A stretch of 64,000 nucleotides of DNA from Lytechinus variegatus (Eukaryota > Echinodermata > Echinoidea > Temnopleuroida > Toxopneustidae). This document shows positions 32,001 to 39,399 of this stretch, piece after piece. The stretch covers positions 52,138,779 to 52,202,778 of the forward strand of contig NC_054740.1 of assembly GCF_018143015.1 (NCBI RefSeq). The letters run 5' to 3'. Made by a program: the position numbers and the translations under genes. The notes below the pieces were generated by a model that worked only from the letters and a program-made list of their open reading frames with translations, did not search any database and was not told where the DNA came from. Within the stretch, counting starts at the first letter, position 1, and the number at the start of each line of letters is the position of its first letter.

Positions 32001-32332
32001 CAAAAGCAATTGCTAACCAAGCAAAAGATCATTCCTAAGCGTGCTCGACTATATAGGAGCAATAAACACTTTTTACCTGAAGAGTGGAAGCCGCGTTCAA
32101 CAGATCTGTAGAGCATGAAGATACACTAATTTCTACTTACATGTATATATACATAATATTCCCTTTTTATCCTTGGCAAACACTAACCTGGTGAATTCGG
32201 TGTGATGTTATTCTCAACTTTAAAGATAAAAATAATTATAATCATGAAGAAGATTCCGGTAAACAGAAGATTCCGCATGCAAATCTGAAGCCTGTCTGTA
32301 GAAGGCAGTGGAATTAAAGTATCATACAACAT
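7775..32332 (-). CDS. Alpha-2,8-sialyltransferase (ST8Sia family), 4 exons
   Basis: A complete gene model on the minus strand: join of 32188-32332, 15008-15083, 12350-12952 and 7775-8027, giving 1077 nt and 358 residues, usual for ST8Sia enzymes. Intron phases (1, 2, 2) agree across all junctions. Residues 1-21 are a short cytosolic tail, ~22-39 one membrane helix (type II Golgi topology), then a stem. Sialylmotif L is at ~122-168 (CALVGNSGILL), motif S at ~282-306 (PSTGLAIYSAATQFC), motif III is HHYYD (318-322) and motif VS is His333-x4-Glu338. HHYYD points to ST8Sia and not ST3Gal or ST6Gal. By family knowledge it transfers sialic acid from CMP-Neu5Ac onto sialylated glycans; C137-C296 and C123-C357 are the expected disulfides. 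Several N-glycosylation sequons are present. The 17-kb first intron contains the assembly gap. The paralogue is not determined. Confidence 0.82.
8086..8172 (-). mobile_element. tRNA-like SINE head remnant
   Basis: On the minus strand about 8165 to 8105 reads GGCACGGTGGCTCAGTGATA (A-box-like) followed by a GTCCGCCTC segment and a worn B-box-like GGGGGCTCG. It resembles the 5' head of tRNA-derived SINEs. No body or tail can be identified. It lies in intron 3 of the sialyltransferase gene. Confidence 0.35.
8396..8449. repeat. Short tandem duplication (~26 bp)
   Basis: The phrase AGTTATTGTAGTGAAAACAA, with minor variation at the first copy, occurs twice in direct tandem. It is intronic. No function is suggested. 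Confidence 0.6.
9427..10912. mobile_element. Nested hAT-like element, exact 8-bp TSD
   Basis: Ends CAGTGGCGTAGCTACGGGG and the inverted CCTAGCTACGCCACTG, each followed inward by long G or C tracts. The flanks carry the exact 8-bp direct repeat CTTGAAAA (9419-9426, 10913-10920), as expected for hAT-superfamily insertion. The interior has no transposase; most of it is the 160-bp tandem array, plus a short inverted GC-core segment near 10440-10600. It sits inside the older 8623-12321 element. Confidence 0.82.
9605..10345 (+). repeat. ~160-bp tandem repeats with DR1 motifs
   Basis: About 4.5 direct copies of a ~160-bp unit, recognised by the recurring phrases AGGATGTTCAGTGATACTTG, CAAAGTTATGATGGTAATTC and GGCCAAAGTTCATTGACC. 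Each of four units holds TGACCTTTGACCT (starts 9749, 9902, 10064, 10226), which reads AGGTCAAAGGTCA on the other strand. The spacing is 153, 162 and 162 bp. It lies wholly inside the nested hAT-like element. Confidence 0.85.
12350..12952 (-). CDS. Sialyltransferase exon 3 (motif L)
   Basis: The acceptor is a strong pyrimidine tract ending AACAACAG, next base at 12952; the donor is GCAA|GTATGT at 12350/12349. It encodes residues 75-274 plus two bases. It contains sialylmotif L, including CALVGNSG, the SRCGD cysteine and the FVIRMNLAP core, followed by a basic, cysteine-bearing region of the catalytic domain. Upstream Met-rich reading in the same frame (beyond 12952) is intron, as shown by the phase fit with exon 2. 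Sequons occur at N76 and in RANGT. Confidence 0.9.
13291..13461. mobile_element. Palindromic MITE, 171 bp
   Basis: The two ends are near-perfect inverted copies over about 42 bp: ACACTCTAAAAATCAAGGAT on the left and the complement of ACACTCCAAATAACAAGGAT on the right, continuing through GGATTTAAAATAAATC and GATCGGCT. No target duplication is certain. It lies in intron 2 of the sialyltransferase gene, directly abutting the TTAA MITE that follows. Confidence 0.7.
13467..14067. mobile_element. TTAA MITE (family B), degenerate
   Basis: A left TTAA followed by AAGGATGG and a right end reading CAGCCCGGAGCATCCCT then TTAT, with inverted internal halves that share CTGAAAATTTCATCAAAATC and TTCATGAATATTCAT-like blocks. 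Better preserved relatives start at 46957 and 56614. Confidence 0.6.
14254..14597. mobile_element. GCGGGGGTGC element, worn copy
   Basis: Begins GGAAGCGGGGGTGCTGAAGC and ends GCACCCCCAGTAAAC followed by AGGGCCCTGA. It matches the organisation of 42054-42399, which has the same GCGGGGGTGC/GCACCCC ends and internal CTCxGAAxCAATTTGA repeats. Non-coding. Confidence 0.5.
14803..14972. mobile_element. Palindromic MITE, 170 bp
   Basis: The outer ~39 bp of each end (CACTCTAAAAAATAAAGTGC continuing through AATTCAGCTCTTAAAGAG) are inverted copies with a single mismatch. An inner inverted pair, GACTGCACTTCGGAGTGCTG, faces it. The transcript would fold into a near-perfect hairpin. It is 36 bp from exon 2 of the sialyltransferase gene, in intron 2. 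Confidence 0.8.
15008..15083 (-). CDS. Sialyltransferase exon 2 (stem region)
   Basis: A 76-nt exon: acceptor TTTACCAAAACAAG, donor GCA|GTAAGT (perfect consensus). It completes codon 49 and encodes a hydrophilic stem (…LHPAFSYGYEDRRRFNRSY…) with a sequon at N66. An alternative acceptor CATCCAG 18 nt further in keeps the same frame and cannot be excluded. Identification rests on splice consensus and phase agreement with exons 1 and 3, not on family conservation. Confidence 0.7.
16015..16193. mobile_element. Palindromic MITE, 179 bp
   Basis: The ends TCTAGATTCTATCCGTTG and CAACGGATAGAATCTAGA are exact inverted copies; the interior pairs CCTCATCCTCCTCC with GGAGGAGGAG and CGCTATC with GATAGTG. 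A C tract (16061-16074) interrupts the left arm. It lies in intron 1 of the sialyltransferase gene. Confidence 0.75.
16325..18154. mobile_element. hAT-like element, exact 8-bp TSD
   Basis: Left end CATTAGCGTACCTACATG and right end (inverted) CAGTGGCGTACCTGGCAC, with the exact 8-bp direct repeat CATTTGAT on both flanks (16317-16324, 18155-18162). The interior has a purine-rich stretch (16385-16500) and ~100-bp units with the inverted GC core (AGCTCGCACTTCGCGCTCAC and variants). There is no transposase. Its last 51 bp were copied into the tandem duplication that starts at 18104. Confidence 0.8.
18425..18979. mobile_element. TTAA MITE (family A), unit 1 copy
   Basis: TTAA at both ends (18425-18428, 18976-18979), AGGACAAGTCCACCCC on the left and the inverted GGTAGACTTGATCT on the right. 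The halves are inverted copies. This insertion predates the duplication because unit 2 has the same element at the same place. Confidence 0.8.
18983..19995 (-). mobile_element. Retrotransposon ORF fragment (CCHC + nuclease-like), unit 1
   Basis: In broken minus-strand frames from 19995 down to 18983 one reads a helical basic region (AESRLKHKEIVGAALTNRLC), a segment ending WTKWEIDM, a zinc-knuckle-like KCSACGGRGTLQH, GMYTWRH, then AELTVPWEDNFDYAFERKL, and a C-terminal CGxxGFIAKSLSRWFRELG-type tail. A CCHC knuckle followed by an (E/D)LTVPWE segment resembles the C-terminus of retrotransposons with a restriction-enzyme-like endonuclease (R2/NeSL type). The class is inferred. Frameshifts and a lost RPD segment show it is dead. 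No reverse-transcriptase core lies in this unit. Confidence 0.6.
19996..20460. mobile_element. Family-E foldback, truncated by duplication
   Basis: Starts with G/C tracts and GCACTTCCATTGACGAGTGG as in 6438-6965, but lacks the right inverted end: it stops at TTTACACCCTTATT where unit 2 of the duplication begins. Confidence 0.75.
20787..21341. mobile_element. TTAA MITE (family A), unit 2 copy
   Basis: Duplicate of 18425-18979, again with TTAA at both ends (20787-20790, 21338-21341). It has a few substitutions relative to unit 1 (for example AGGACTAATCC at the left end). Confidence 0.8.
21345..22340 (-). mobile_element. Retrotransposon ORF fragment, unit 2
   Basis: Second copy of the 18983-19995 fragment with the same order: basic helix, zinc-knuckle-like cysteine cluster, TVPWED segment and C-terminal tail. 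The same lost segment and most of the same frameshifts are present, so decay began before the duplication. Its upstream continuation is at 22962-23250, on the far side of the foldback insertion. Confidence 0.6.
22349..22953. mobile_element. Family-E foldback inserted in retrotransposon
   Basis: A full 605-bp copy with inverted G-rich ends and the GAGTGGATACCATGCGCG phrase at both sides. The flanks are CCGATTCC (22341-22348) and CCGATTTC (22954-22961), an 8-bp target duplication with one mismatch. Removing the element rejoins the minus-strand protein frame from ...YQPDVKS to RKWHADKA.... Confidence 0.82.
22962..23250 (-). mobile_element. Upstream part of same retrotransposon ORF
   Basis: Minus-strand frame reads LPLMPRIMWPLTVYEIGLSH, then a region TNVALRSSETKLNISVKSLV and ILRDSSDPVIRDYQPDV, one stop codon interrupting. 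It joins in frame to the fragment at 21345-22340 once the foldback element is removed. It is probably the region just C-terminal to the reverse transcriptase. Confidence 0.55.
23255..24410 (+). mobile_element. Non-LTR reverse transcriptase fragment
   Basis: In frames broken by several stops: PADxKIARTTPIFKGKG, then SKCFDRVDH (domain with the first catalytic Asp), GVPQGSVLATILFLMFVND, and SFAGDVVVFASD, which corresponds to the (F/Y)ADD catalytic box with the first Asp replaced by Gly. It is followed by KYLGIVTDENLKWNVYL. That last segment is repeated at 24354-24412 as a ~152-bp partial tandem copy. A dead LINE in intron 1 of the sialyltransferase gene. Confidence 0.8.
24413..24827. other. Transposon-derived sequence, unclassified
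   Basis: Begins GCCCCCTCACACCTGACCGA, a style typical of foldback-element termini, with scattered CGAA/GCGAA-rich text. No matching right end was identified. No gene seen. Confidence 0.3.
25143..25290 (+). repeat. 42-bp minisatellite, ~3.5 copies
   Basis: Units start TTTCAGGA and contain GxGGACAGGAATAAGA; 42 bp is a multiple of three, so open frames on both strands appear as 14-residue repeats (plus strand FQExxDxNKKA). This explains the long open frame at 24863-25441 on the minus strand; no protein is claimed. Confidence 0.75.
25428..25781 (-). mobile_element. tRNA-derived SINE with ATT-rich tail
   Basis: On the minus strand the head (25770 down) reads TTGGTGTAGTGATTCTGAC, an A-box-like start, then a worn B-box region; the body includes GCAATTTGAACCGTTCTGAG and GCGATATATAAAATC, ending in an ATTATTGTTATC tail (25431-25455 on plus). 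Tail sequences of this kind are shared with LINE 3' ends, the usual source of SINE mobility. Confidence 0.6.
25795..27450 (+). repeat. GC-core periodic array (forward)
   Basis: Repeated ~100-bp units with GAGCGCGAAGCGCGAGC or decayed forms (at about 25848, 25960, 26050, 26155, 26810, 26925, 27040, 27230), each followed by text like TGATATTxAGACCxxAAA and GGxACATTTTAxGGA. It ends near 27415-27450 with a GTGTCCCCCTTC segment. Terminal inverted repeats were not found; probably the interior of an hAT-like element. Confidence 0.55.
26385..26695 (+). mobile_element. LINE 3' end with ATT microsatellite tail
   Basis: The frame reads ERAIRVITDSHYLADYI, typical of the end of a LINE reverse-transcriptase ORF, then a short 3' UTR ending GTAAAGCGCTAAATAAG and a (TTA)n run at about 26667-26690. 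Truncated and dead. Confidence 0.65.
28000..29050 (+). repeat. ~440-bp tandem repeats with tRNA-like box
   Basis: Three direct units, marked by GGTTCGAGTCC-type boxes near 28002, 28440 and 28888, each followed by AACAAGAT and a T-rich run and by TCATATCACATGTxTTG. The third unit keeps a tRNA-like head (GTGGCTCAATGGATAACGC, then a B box GGTTCGAGTCC); in the second the head is cut short (GTGGCTTTGACTG). It is probably a tRNA-derived SINE amplified in tandem. Confidence 0.65.
29160..29500 (+). repeat. TCTA/TCTG microsatellite
   Basis: Long impure tetranucleotide tract (TCTATCTATC, TGTCTGTC, TCCATCCATC). It lies just before the assembly gap and is a likely cause of the assembly break. Confidence 0.9.
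29707..30206. other. Assembly gap, 500 N
   Basis: Exactly 500 unspecified bases inside intron 1 of the sialyltransferase gene; the round number suggests a placeholder size. Confidence 0.99.
30330..30870 (+). mobile_element. LINE 3' end fragment
   Basis: After the gap the frame reads YAGTVTWNKLPEDIQNA, matching the usual C-terminal segment of LINE reverse-transcriptase ORFs (YxxxxxWNxLPxxI), then a stop, an AT-rich 3' UTR and an end at GATAAATAAAAAAAATAAAT. The main body probably falls in the gap or is missing. Confidence 0.65.
31330..32050. repeat. Cluster of AAGCAATTGC / GCAAAAGC motifs
   Basis: At least ten occurrences of TTTTGCTTG, CAAGCAAAAG or AAGCAATTGCT within 720 bp, in both orientations. 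At 31948-32030 GATCTTTTGCTTG faces CAAGCAAAAGATC to form an inverted repeat. Unclassified; it begins 138 bp inside intron 1, next to exon 1 of the sialyltransferase. Confidence 0.6.
32188..32332 (-). CDS. Sialyltransferase exon 1 (start, membrane anchor)
   Basis: ATG at 32332 (A at -3), 48 codons and one base, donor CCAG|GTTAGTG at 32188/32187. It encodes a 21-residue N-terminal tail, a hydrophobic helix (LLFTGIFFMIIIIFIFKV) and a sequon N42-I-T. A short tail, one helix and a glycosylated stem is the layout of Golgi glycosyltransferases, and the phase-1 donor fits exon 2 exactly. Because it is 17 kb from exon 2, across a gap, transcript evidence would be needed to be certain. Confidence 0.68.
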
Positions 32333-32462
32333 GATAGCGATTTCGTTTTCCTTTCAAAATGTGACTATTGTCATGCAGATATTGGCTATATCATAACGGT
32401 TCGTGACTATATTTAGTTTGAGACGTATTCTGCCTTTATCAAAATGACGATCAAAGACTGTT

Positions 32463-32473
32463 CCTTATAAAAA
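32463..32473 (-). promoter_or_regulatory. Possible TATA box of sialyltransferase
   Basis: Minus strand reads TTTTTATAAGG about 131 bp upstream of the ATG, a spacing that allows a ~100-nt 5' UTR. There is no other support. Confidence 0.3.
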
Positions 32474-32984
32474 TCGATGTATATTTGTCCAAGCCTCGCA
32501 AATATTTTTTTTTCTCCAGCACTTATAGGAAATGACAATGAGTGGCGGGTTTTGGAGAAAATATTTTCATCACGCACACACACATACGAGCTATTTGAGC
32601 ATGCGCAATGTATGATAATCTGGAGTAATTGCAGTCAGAATGATCGATGTGTAGTCAAGTCCGGATCTTGCATACCAAAATTGTTTATCTACGTATGATA
32701 CATTTAATGATTTATTTGCAAAATTATTAGTTCATTATCTTGATGTCAAATTTTAGATAAATATGTAGTTTCTTGTCCAGGTTTTGTGGTTATTATCATT
32801 ATATGTTTGGCGTCACATTTGCCTGGGTTGCGAAAAAGCGAACTGAATCACTACATGACCCCCGACATGACCCGCAGGACTCTCCTCCTGAGATAACTGA
32901 TTGGGGAAGTGCAGGTCTACACCGGAGTTTCCCCTACTTTTATCATGTTTATACGAATAGTGCAGTAGGTTCTCAACTTGCCAA

Positions 32985-34090
32985 CAGTGGTGTAGCTACG
33001 GGGGGGGGGCCTGAGGGGGGGCACGTGCCCCCCCCAGAGATTTGGTGTGCCCCCCCCCAGAAAAAATTGGCAGAGCAAAAAAAGAAAAAAGGGAGAAAGA
33101 AGAAAGAAAAGGGAAAAGAAGAAAGACAGAAGAAAAAAGAAGAGGAAAATAAGAGGAGGAAGACGAGTGAATGAAATAATGTGAGGGGAAGACTTGCAAT
33201 AAAAAAAAATCTTTTCATGTTACTATACAAAATTTTTGCTGGCGCTTCCATAATTGCCTGTTCGATGGTATTCAGATTTTGCTCAATAGGCTGATGTGGA
33301 GCAAGTTTTAAAGTCAATATGCAAAACATATTTAAGCTCGGACATCGAGCTTTCATTATTTTTTTTTTCATTTACAAATATAAGTGCTCTGTAAAATGTC
33401 CGTTTTATGGTCTACATATCAGCATTTTAAGCTCACGCTGCGTGGTCACATTGTTTGATTTGCCAAGTTCATATTGTCTACGTGTATTCCATAATGTTCC
33501 ATTAAACAAATGTATTCAGAATGCCCAGATTTTAGGTCTAAATATAAAACATGCGCAATAGCGTGCATGTTCTTTATTTCAAATGTACTTAAATTATCCA
33601 GTTTTACATCAGAATATCAATAATTGTCTGCTCACGCTTCACGATCGCATTATTAATGATACCCAATTGACTATATCCTATTTATGACTTACAAAATATG
33701 AATAGAGTGTCCCGCTTTTGGTCTAAAATTTTCTTCCTCTCGCGCGTCGCGCTCGCATCAATTATTGTTTAGTTACATACCTATCCCATTAATAAATACA
33801 AAAAGTGCTTAGAATTACCTTTTTTTTAGGTCGGAATGTAAAAAAATTTGCTCGCACTTCGCGTTCGCATTATTGAAATATATACCGTCTTCGTGGGTAA
33901 CTGTAAGCAGTCCTTATAACAGGTCCCTTTTCGATAATGCTAGAACAGTTGATAAAAATTTCTGTTCGCGCTTGGGGTACATACGAATCTTGTTCAGGGT
34001 CACACATAACATAAAAAATACATTAAAGTAAAAAAAAAAAATCGCTCGCGCTTCGCGCTCGCACTTTTTATAAGCAACCTTAAAATAAGT
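32985..34090. mobile_element. hAT-like element, left end and GC-core array
   Basis: Starts CAGTGGTGTAGCTACGGGGG with facing G and C tracts (33000-33060), then a purine-rich tract (33065-33175) as in 9427-10912 and 16325-18154, then inverted GC-core units (GCTCACGCTGCG, CGCGCGTCGCGCTCGC, GCTCGCGCTTCGCGCTCGC at 34045). The right terminal repeat is missing, so the element is truncated near 34090. Confidence 0.55.
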
Positions 34091-34107
34091 TTCATCCATA
34101 ACCTGAG

Positions 34108-34830
34108 ATCCTAAGCAATGCATGACCAATGTTGGGAATCCAAAGATAGTCTACCATTAAATCCTCTCGATGGCATTTAACTTTGTCAATCTTCGTTACG
34201 GAAGTTAAAATTAAGTTACAAGTTGCAATACTTATTTTGTTAGCTTAGGAACATCCATATCAAGGTATTCGTATAACATTTTTTAAAGATTAATGTGGAA
34301 CGCATTTCTTAATTTTCCTACCCCCTTCCCCAAATAAAAAAATGTTAAAAACAGAACAGGAAACGGACAACTGTCATTTTTGTTGTCGTTCTTGTTCACA
34401 GTTGGAATGAGAAAACCGAATAACCGGGCCACAGAATTGTAGTTCATCTTAGAAGTTTCTGGCCTCAAGTAATCCTACGCAAGATCCTAAGCAATGCATG
34501 ACCAATTCTGGGAATCCCAAGATACTTTACCATCAAATCCTCGAGTGGCCTTTACCCTTGTTAATCTTCGTTACGGAAGTTAAATCAAGTTATTAATTGC
34601 AATACGTATTTGTTAGCTTAGGAAATTCCTTATTTAGGTATTCGTATTACCTTTTTTAGTAAATAAAGATAAATGTGGAGCGCAATTGCCACCCCCTAAA
34701 AATGTGAAAACACAACAGGAAACGGAAAATGTAATTTTATTGTCGTTCTTGTTCAAAGTTGGAATGAGAAAACCAAATAACAGGGCCACAGAATTGCAGT
34801 TCATCTTAAAAAGTTTCTGGCAATAAACAA
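34108..34830. repeat. ~374-bp tandem duplication
   Basis: Two direct copies begin ATCCTAAGCAATGCATGACC (about 34109 and 34483). Both contain CTTCGTTACGGAAGTTAA and a GAATGAGAAAACC block. The copies differ by substitutions and small indels. Function unknown; the GTTACGGAAGTTAA word recurs at 40.4-41.2 kb. Confidence 0.75.
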
Positions 34831-35202
34831 AATATAACAATCGTAGTCCCGTAACCAGGATGAGTTCTCTGGGTTACGAGGAATCCTGCCGCTTGCCAAT
34901 AGCCAAAAAAGATAGAGAGAGAAAAAAAAAGAAAAAAAATCTTAAAAGGACATGGGGAAACGAATAATAATAAGGTGAGGTGAATGAAACAAGAGGCTAA
35001 AAAAATCACAAATACAAAAATTATTAATGGAATCTATATGATCTAATCGCGATTTTGTTTCATTATTTTGTTTCATTGAGATACACAATTACTTATCCTG
35101 TTCTTGATTTACAAAACCGATGAATAGCCAAAATGTTTTAGTATCGAAATACGTATTTCATTAATAAATTCCAACAAACCTTGAGTGTTTGAATACCCCT
35201 TT
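34831..35202. other. AT-rich intergenic DNA
   Basis: A purine run (34910-34945) and AT-rich text. No gene or named repeat recognised. Confidence 0.45.
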
Positions 35203-38200
35203 TAGTCCGGCAGCCAAACCCTGATTTGGGGGGTAAGGTTGCATTGGAATGTCATAGTTTTTTTTTGACTGATTTTGACTGGTGAGACCTTCTATTTGAA
35301 GAATCTACACGCTGGAGCTCTGTCAGCATTGAGCAATTTGAGATATACGCGAAAATCCAAAATGGCCGCCGGCAGCCATCTTGGATTTTCTGTTTACTCA
35401 CTTTAGCATACCAAGATGTTTAAAAACTTGGGATTTAAAGGTTTTAGGGGGCGGAGAATTCAAATCTGAAGTTATTTTGAGGAAAAAAGGATGCATTGAT
35501 GTCAAAATATACAGATAGCGGCCATTTTTCAAGATGGCCGCCATATAACATGCATTATATTGTTTATTTCCTGTATAGGATACCTAGAATTTTCAAAACA
35601 TGGAATATACTGGTTTTAGGGGATGGAGAGTCCAAATCTGAGGTTTATTTGAGGATATAACCATGCTTCAATGTCGAAATATACAAGTAGCGGCCATTTT
35701 CCAAGATGGCCGCCATATAACATGTATTATATTATTTCTTGTATAGGGTACCTAGAATTTTCAAAACATGGAATATACTGATTTTAGGGGATGGAGAGTC
35801 CAAATCTGAGGTTATTTTGGGGATATAATCATGCTTCGATGTCGAAATATACAAATAGGTCCATTTTCCAAGATGGCCGCCATATACGTACATGCATTAT
35901 ATGGTTTATTTCCTGCATAGGGTTCCTATAGAATTTTGAAAACATGGAATATACTGGTTTTAGGGGATGGAGAGTCCAAATCTGAGGTTTATTTGGGGAT
36001 TTAACCATGCTTCGATATCAAAATATACAAGTAGCGGCCATTTTTTAAGATGGCCGCCATATACGTACATGCATTATATTGTTTATTTCCTGTATAGGGT
36101 ACCTAGAATTTTCAAAACATGGAATATACTGGTTTTAGGGGATGGAGAGTCCAAATCTGAGGTTTATTTGGGGATATAACCATGCTTCAATGTCGAAATA
36201 TACAAATAGCGGCCATTTTCCAAGATGGCCGCCATATAACATGTATTATATTTCATGTATAGGGTACCTAGAATTTTCAAAACATGGAATATACTGATTT
36301 TAGGGGATGGAGAGTCCAAATCTGAGGTTATTTTGGGGATATAATCATGCTTCGATGTCGAAATATACAAATAGGTCCATTTTCCAAGATGGCCGCCATA
36401 TACGTACATGCATTATATGGTTTATTTCCTGCATAGGGTTCCTATAGAATTTTGAAAACATGGAATATACTGGTTTTAGGGGATGGAGAGTCCAAATCTG
36501 AGGTTTATTTGGGGATTTAACCATGCGTCGATATCAAAATATACAAGTAGCGGCCATTTTTGAAGATGGCCGCCATAATCGTACATGCATTATATTGTTT
36601 ATTTCCTGTATAGGGTACCTAGAATTTTCAAAACATGGAATATACTGATTTTATGGGATGGAGAGTCCAAATCTAAGGTTTGTTTGGGGATATGACCATG
36701 CTTTGATGTCGAAACATACTTGTAAATATTCCTCATCACCATTCTCGGCAAGGAGATTTTTTACTTAACTGCTCCCGATGTGTAATTATGATTCAGCCAC
36801 AAAATTACTAGCAGGGTCCCGACCTTTGCAGGCCCTGGTGGAAACTTGGCTCAACATTCTCCTTTCCCACTTTAATATCCAATTCAGCTAAAGAAGCGCT
36901 AAGGTTCTGTCAGGAGGCCCCACTTTGTGATCTGTTGACCATCAGCCTTTTGACATTGCACCACTCTTTTCCATGGCATGCTAACCTCATACTTCCTTGT
37001 CCTGGATAACACAGTGTAGGTCTCATCTTGATGCAGGTGTCACCTAAGTTGTCTGTTTTTGCTGGCCATTCAGCAGCGGGGTCAATATCCCAGGACTTCA
37101 GATTTTCCACCGGCTGAGAGACATCATGTTAGGGGCTGTGTGGTGATTGCGTGCTCTGTCTGTGCTCATTACATAGTTCCTCAATTAACAAAGAAGTTCG
37201 AGAGGTAAAGATATCTTGCCTACATAAAGGAATCAGTTGAGTGCTAGATATGGTAAGCCGTTGTGTTTAGGCTACTGTCTGGAAAAGAGCTACAGGAGAA
37301 CGCTTCATGCTTCATGCTCTAGTGCAATACAGCCTGATGTTACCAAGTAATTGACTAGATAAACAGTTTGGGCGTTTTTCATTATTGGTGTTGAAAGTCC
37401 TAAGAAATAATTCAGGGCTGCAGTCGATAGGAATCAGTGTTGCTGACGTGATGATGCCATACGTGAACTGAGTAAACTAGAGCTTTCAATTGGCTCATTG
37501 CTAGTGGCCAAATCAGAGATGTTTTCAGTGGTCCCGTAAATGAAGATTAATATTGAAACATGATTTTTCCTTTTTTATATTCTCAAATGAAGACAGTTGT
37601 TTCAAGCATTTTCTTTCAGCATACAAGTCTAATCCTGTTTCGACAACAGTGTCTGTGCAATGCATATGTAATATTAACTGTATAGTTCCAGTGATATGCA
37701 AAATAATCAAGCATTTGAAACTAAATTTATTTTACAGCAAATTTGGCAATGTGGTAATCACTTCAGGAGGATTAAAAGATTGTTTTGTCAAGGTCAAGCC
37801 ATTACTTCAGAAGAGGATAAACAGCCCACCCCTTCCCATATACTTTAGGTTACTCTAAGATATCTTAAGGAGTAATTATATTATATTGCATCATCACAGT
37901 GATATATGTAAAAACCATACAACCATCAAAATAGTCATTCAAGAGATATAATTTGGAAATGATTCAGATGATTAATATGCCTCATCATACACATACATGT
38001 AGCGATAACAACTAAGATATCCTACTTTTTGCACTTAATCTTGATATTTCAATTACTGCCTCATTCAATTGAAGTCTAAATATTGTTCATTATCCTAATC
38101 CTTCCACCTAGTCCAAAAAGAAAAAAGAAAATGACTGATAAATAAGGTATCTGCTTGTATATAATTACGGTAGGCCTACTGTAATACTTGTTCTATGGTG

Positions 38201-39359
38201 GCCATCTTCTTCATATATTTGTATATTTTGACATCAACGCATGGTCCTATCCTCAAAATAACCACAGATTTTTACTCTCTGGCCCCTAAAACCATTATAT
38301 TCCATGTTTTGAAAATTATAGGTTCGTAAGTAAACGAAATAGTGCATATTCCAAGGCGGAAATCTTGGAAAATGGCCGCTATTTATATTTTGAGAGCAAA
38401 ACATGATCACATTCCTTAAACACCATCAGGTTTGGATTTTCCATCCCCCGAAATCTTCATATTCCAAGGCTTGAAAATTGCACGTATGCTAAAGTAAGTG
38501 AACAATATAATGCATGTTCTATGGCAGCCATCTTGGAAAATGGCCGCTATTTGTATGTTTCGACACCAAAGCATGGTCATATCCCCAAACAAACCTCAGA
38601 TTTGGACTCTCCAATCCCTAAAACCAGTATATTCCATGTTTTGAGAATTCTAGGTACCCTATACAGGAAATATAACGATATAATGCATGTTATATGGCGG
38701 CCATCTTGGAAAATGGCCGCTACTTGTATACTTCGACATCAAAGCATGGTTATATCCTCAAATAAACCTCAGATTTGGACTCCTCATCCCCTAAAACCAG
38801 TGAGTATATTACATGTTTCGAAAATTCTAAGTACGAAATATAATACATGTTATATGGCGGCCATCTTGGAAAATGGCCGCTACTTGTATATTTCGACATC
38901 GAAGCATGGTTATATCCTCAAATAAACCTCAGATTTGGACTCTCCATCCCCTAAAACCACTATATTGCATGCTTTGAAAATTCTAAGTACCCTATACAGG
39001 AAATAAACAATATAATACATGTTATATGGCGGCCATCTTGGAAAATGGCCGCTATCTGTATATTTTGACATCAATGCATGTTTTTTTCCCAAAAATAACT
39101 TCAGATTTGGATTCTCCGCCCCCTAAAACCTGTAAATCCCAAGTTTCTAAACTTCTAGGTATGCTAAAGTCAGTAAACAGAAAATTCAAGATGGCTGCCG
39201 GCGGCCATTTTGGATTTTCGCGTATATCTCAAATTGCTCAATGCTGACAGAGCTCCAGCATGTAGATTCTTCAAATAGAAGGTCTCACCAGTCAAAATCA
39301 GTTTAAAAAAAAACTATGACATTCCAATGCAACCTTACCCCCCCTTGGCTGCCGGACTA
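35203..39359. mobile_element. 4.16-kb inverted composite element, 172-bp monomers
   Basis: Ends TAGTCCGGCAGCCAA and TTGGCTGCCGGACTA are inverted, and the arms match inwards for more than 200 bp (e.g. GCTCTGTCAGCATTGAGCAA and its complement). Each arm is then an array of ~172-bp monomers marked by CCAAGATGGCCGCCATAT: about eight on the left (35368-36720), about six or seven inverted on the right (38190-39230). On the left, three-monomer blocks repeat every ~514 bp. The centre (36730-38180) is single-copy here. Confidence 0.8.
36730..38180. other. Unique core of the 4.16-kb element
   Basis: Not repeated elsewhere in the window. A minus-strand frame (37110 to 36910, 66 codons; TDNLGDTCIKMRPTLCYPGQ) continues in another frame toward 36760 and looks coding-like, with several cysteines. 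It matches no family I recognise. It may be a remnant of a transposase or of a captured gene. No complete ORF exists. Confidence 0.35.
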
Positions 39360-39399
39360 TTTCTACGTTTTCATGTCAGCAGACCTATATCAAATATTT

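Noticed and set aside
32985..33174. 133-codon plus-strand frame with a Lys/Glu-rich end
   Set aside because: The Lys/Glu part is the purine tract of a transposon; the upstream part has no family signature.
36164..38925. Open frames of 81 and 134 codons with repeated residues (MAAILENGRYLYISTxKHG)
   Set aside because: They are translations of the 172-bp non-coding monomers, in both arms and orientations.
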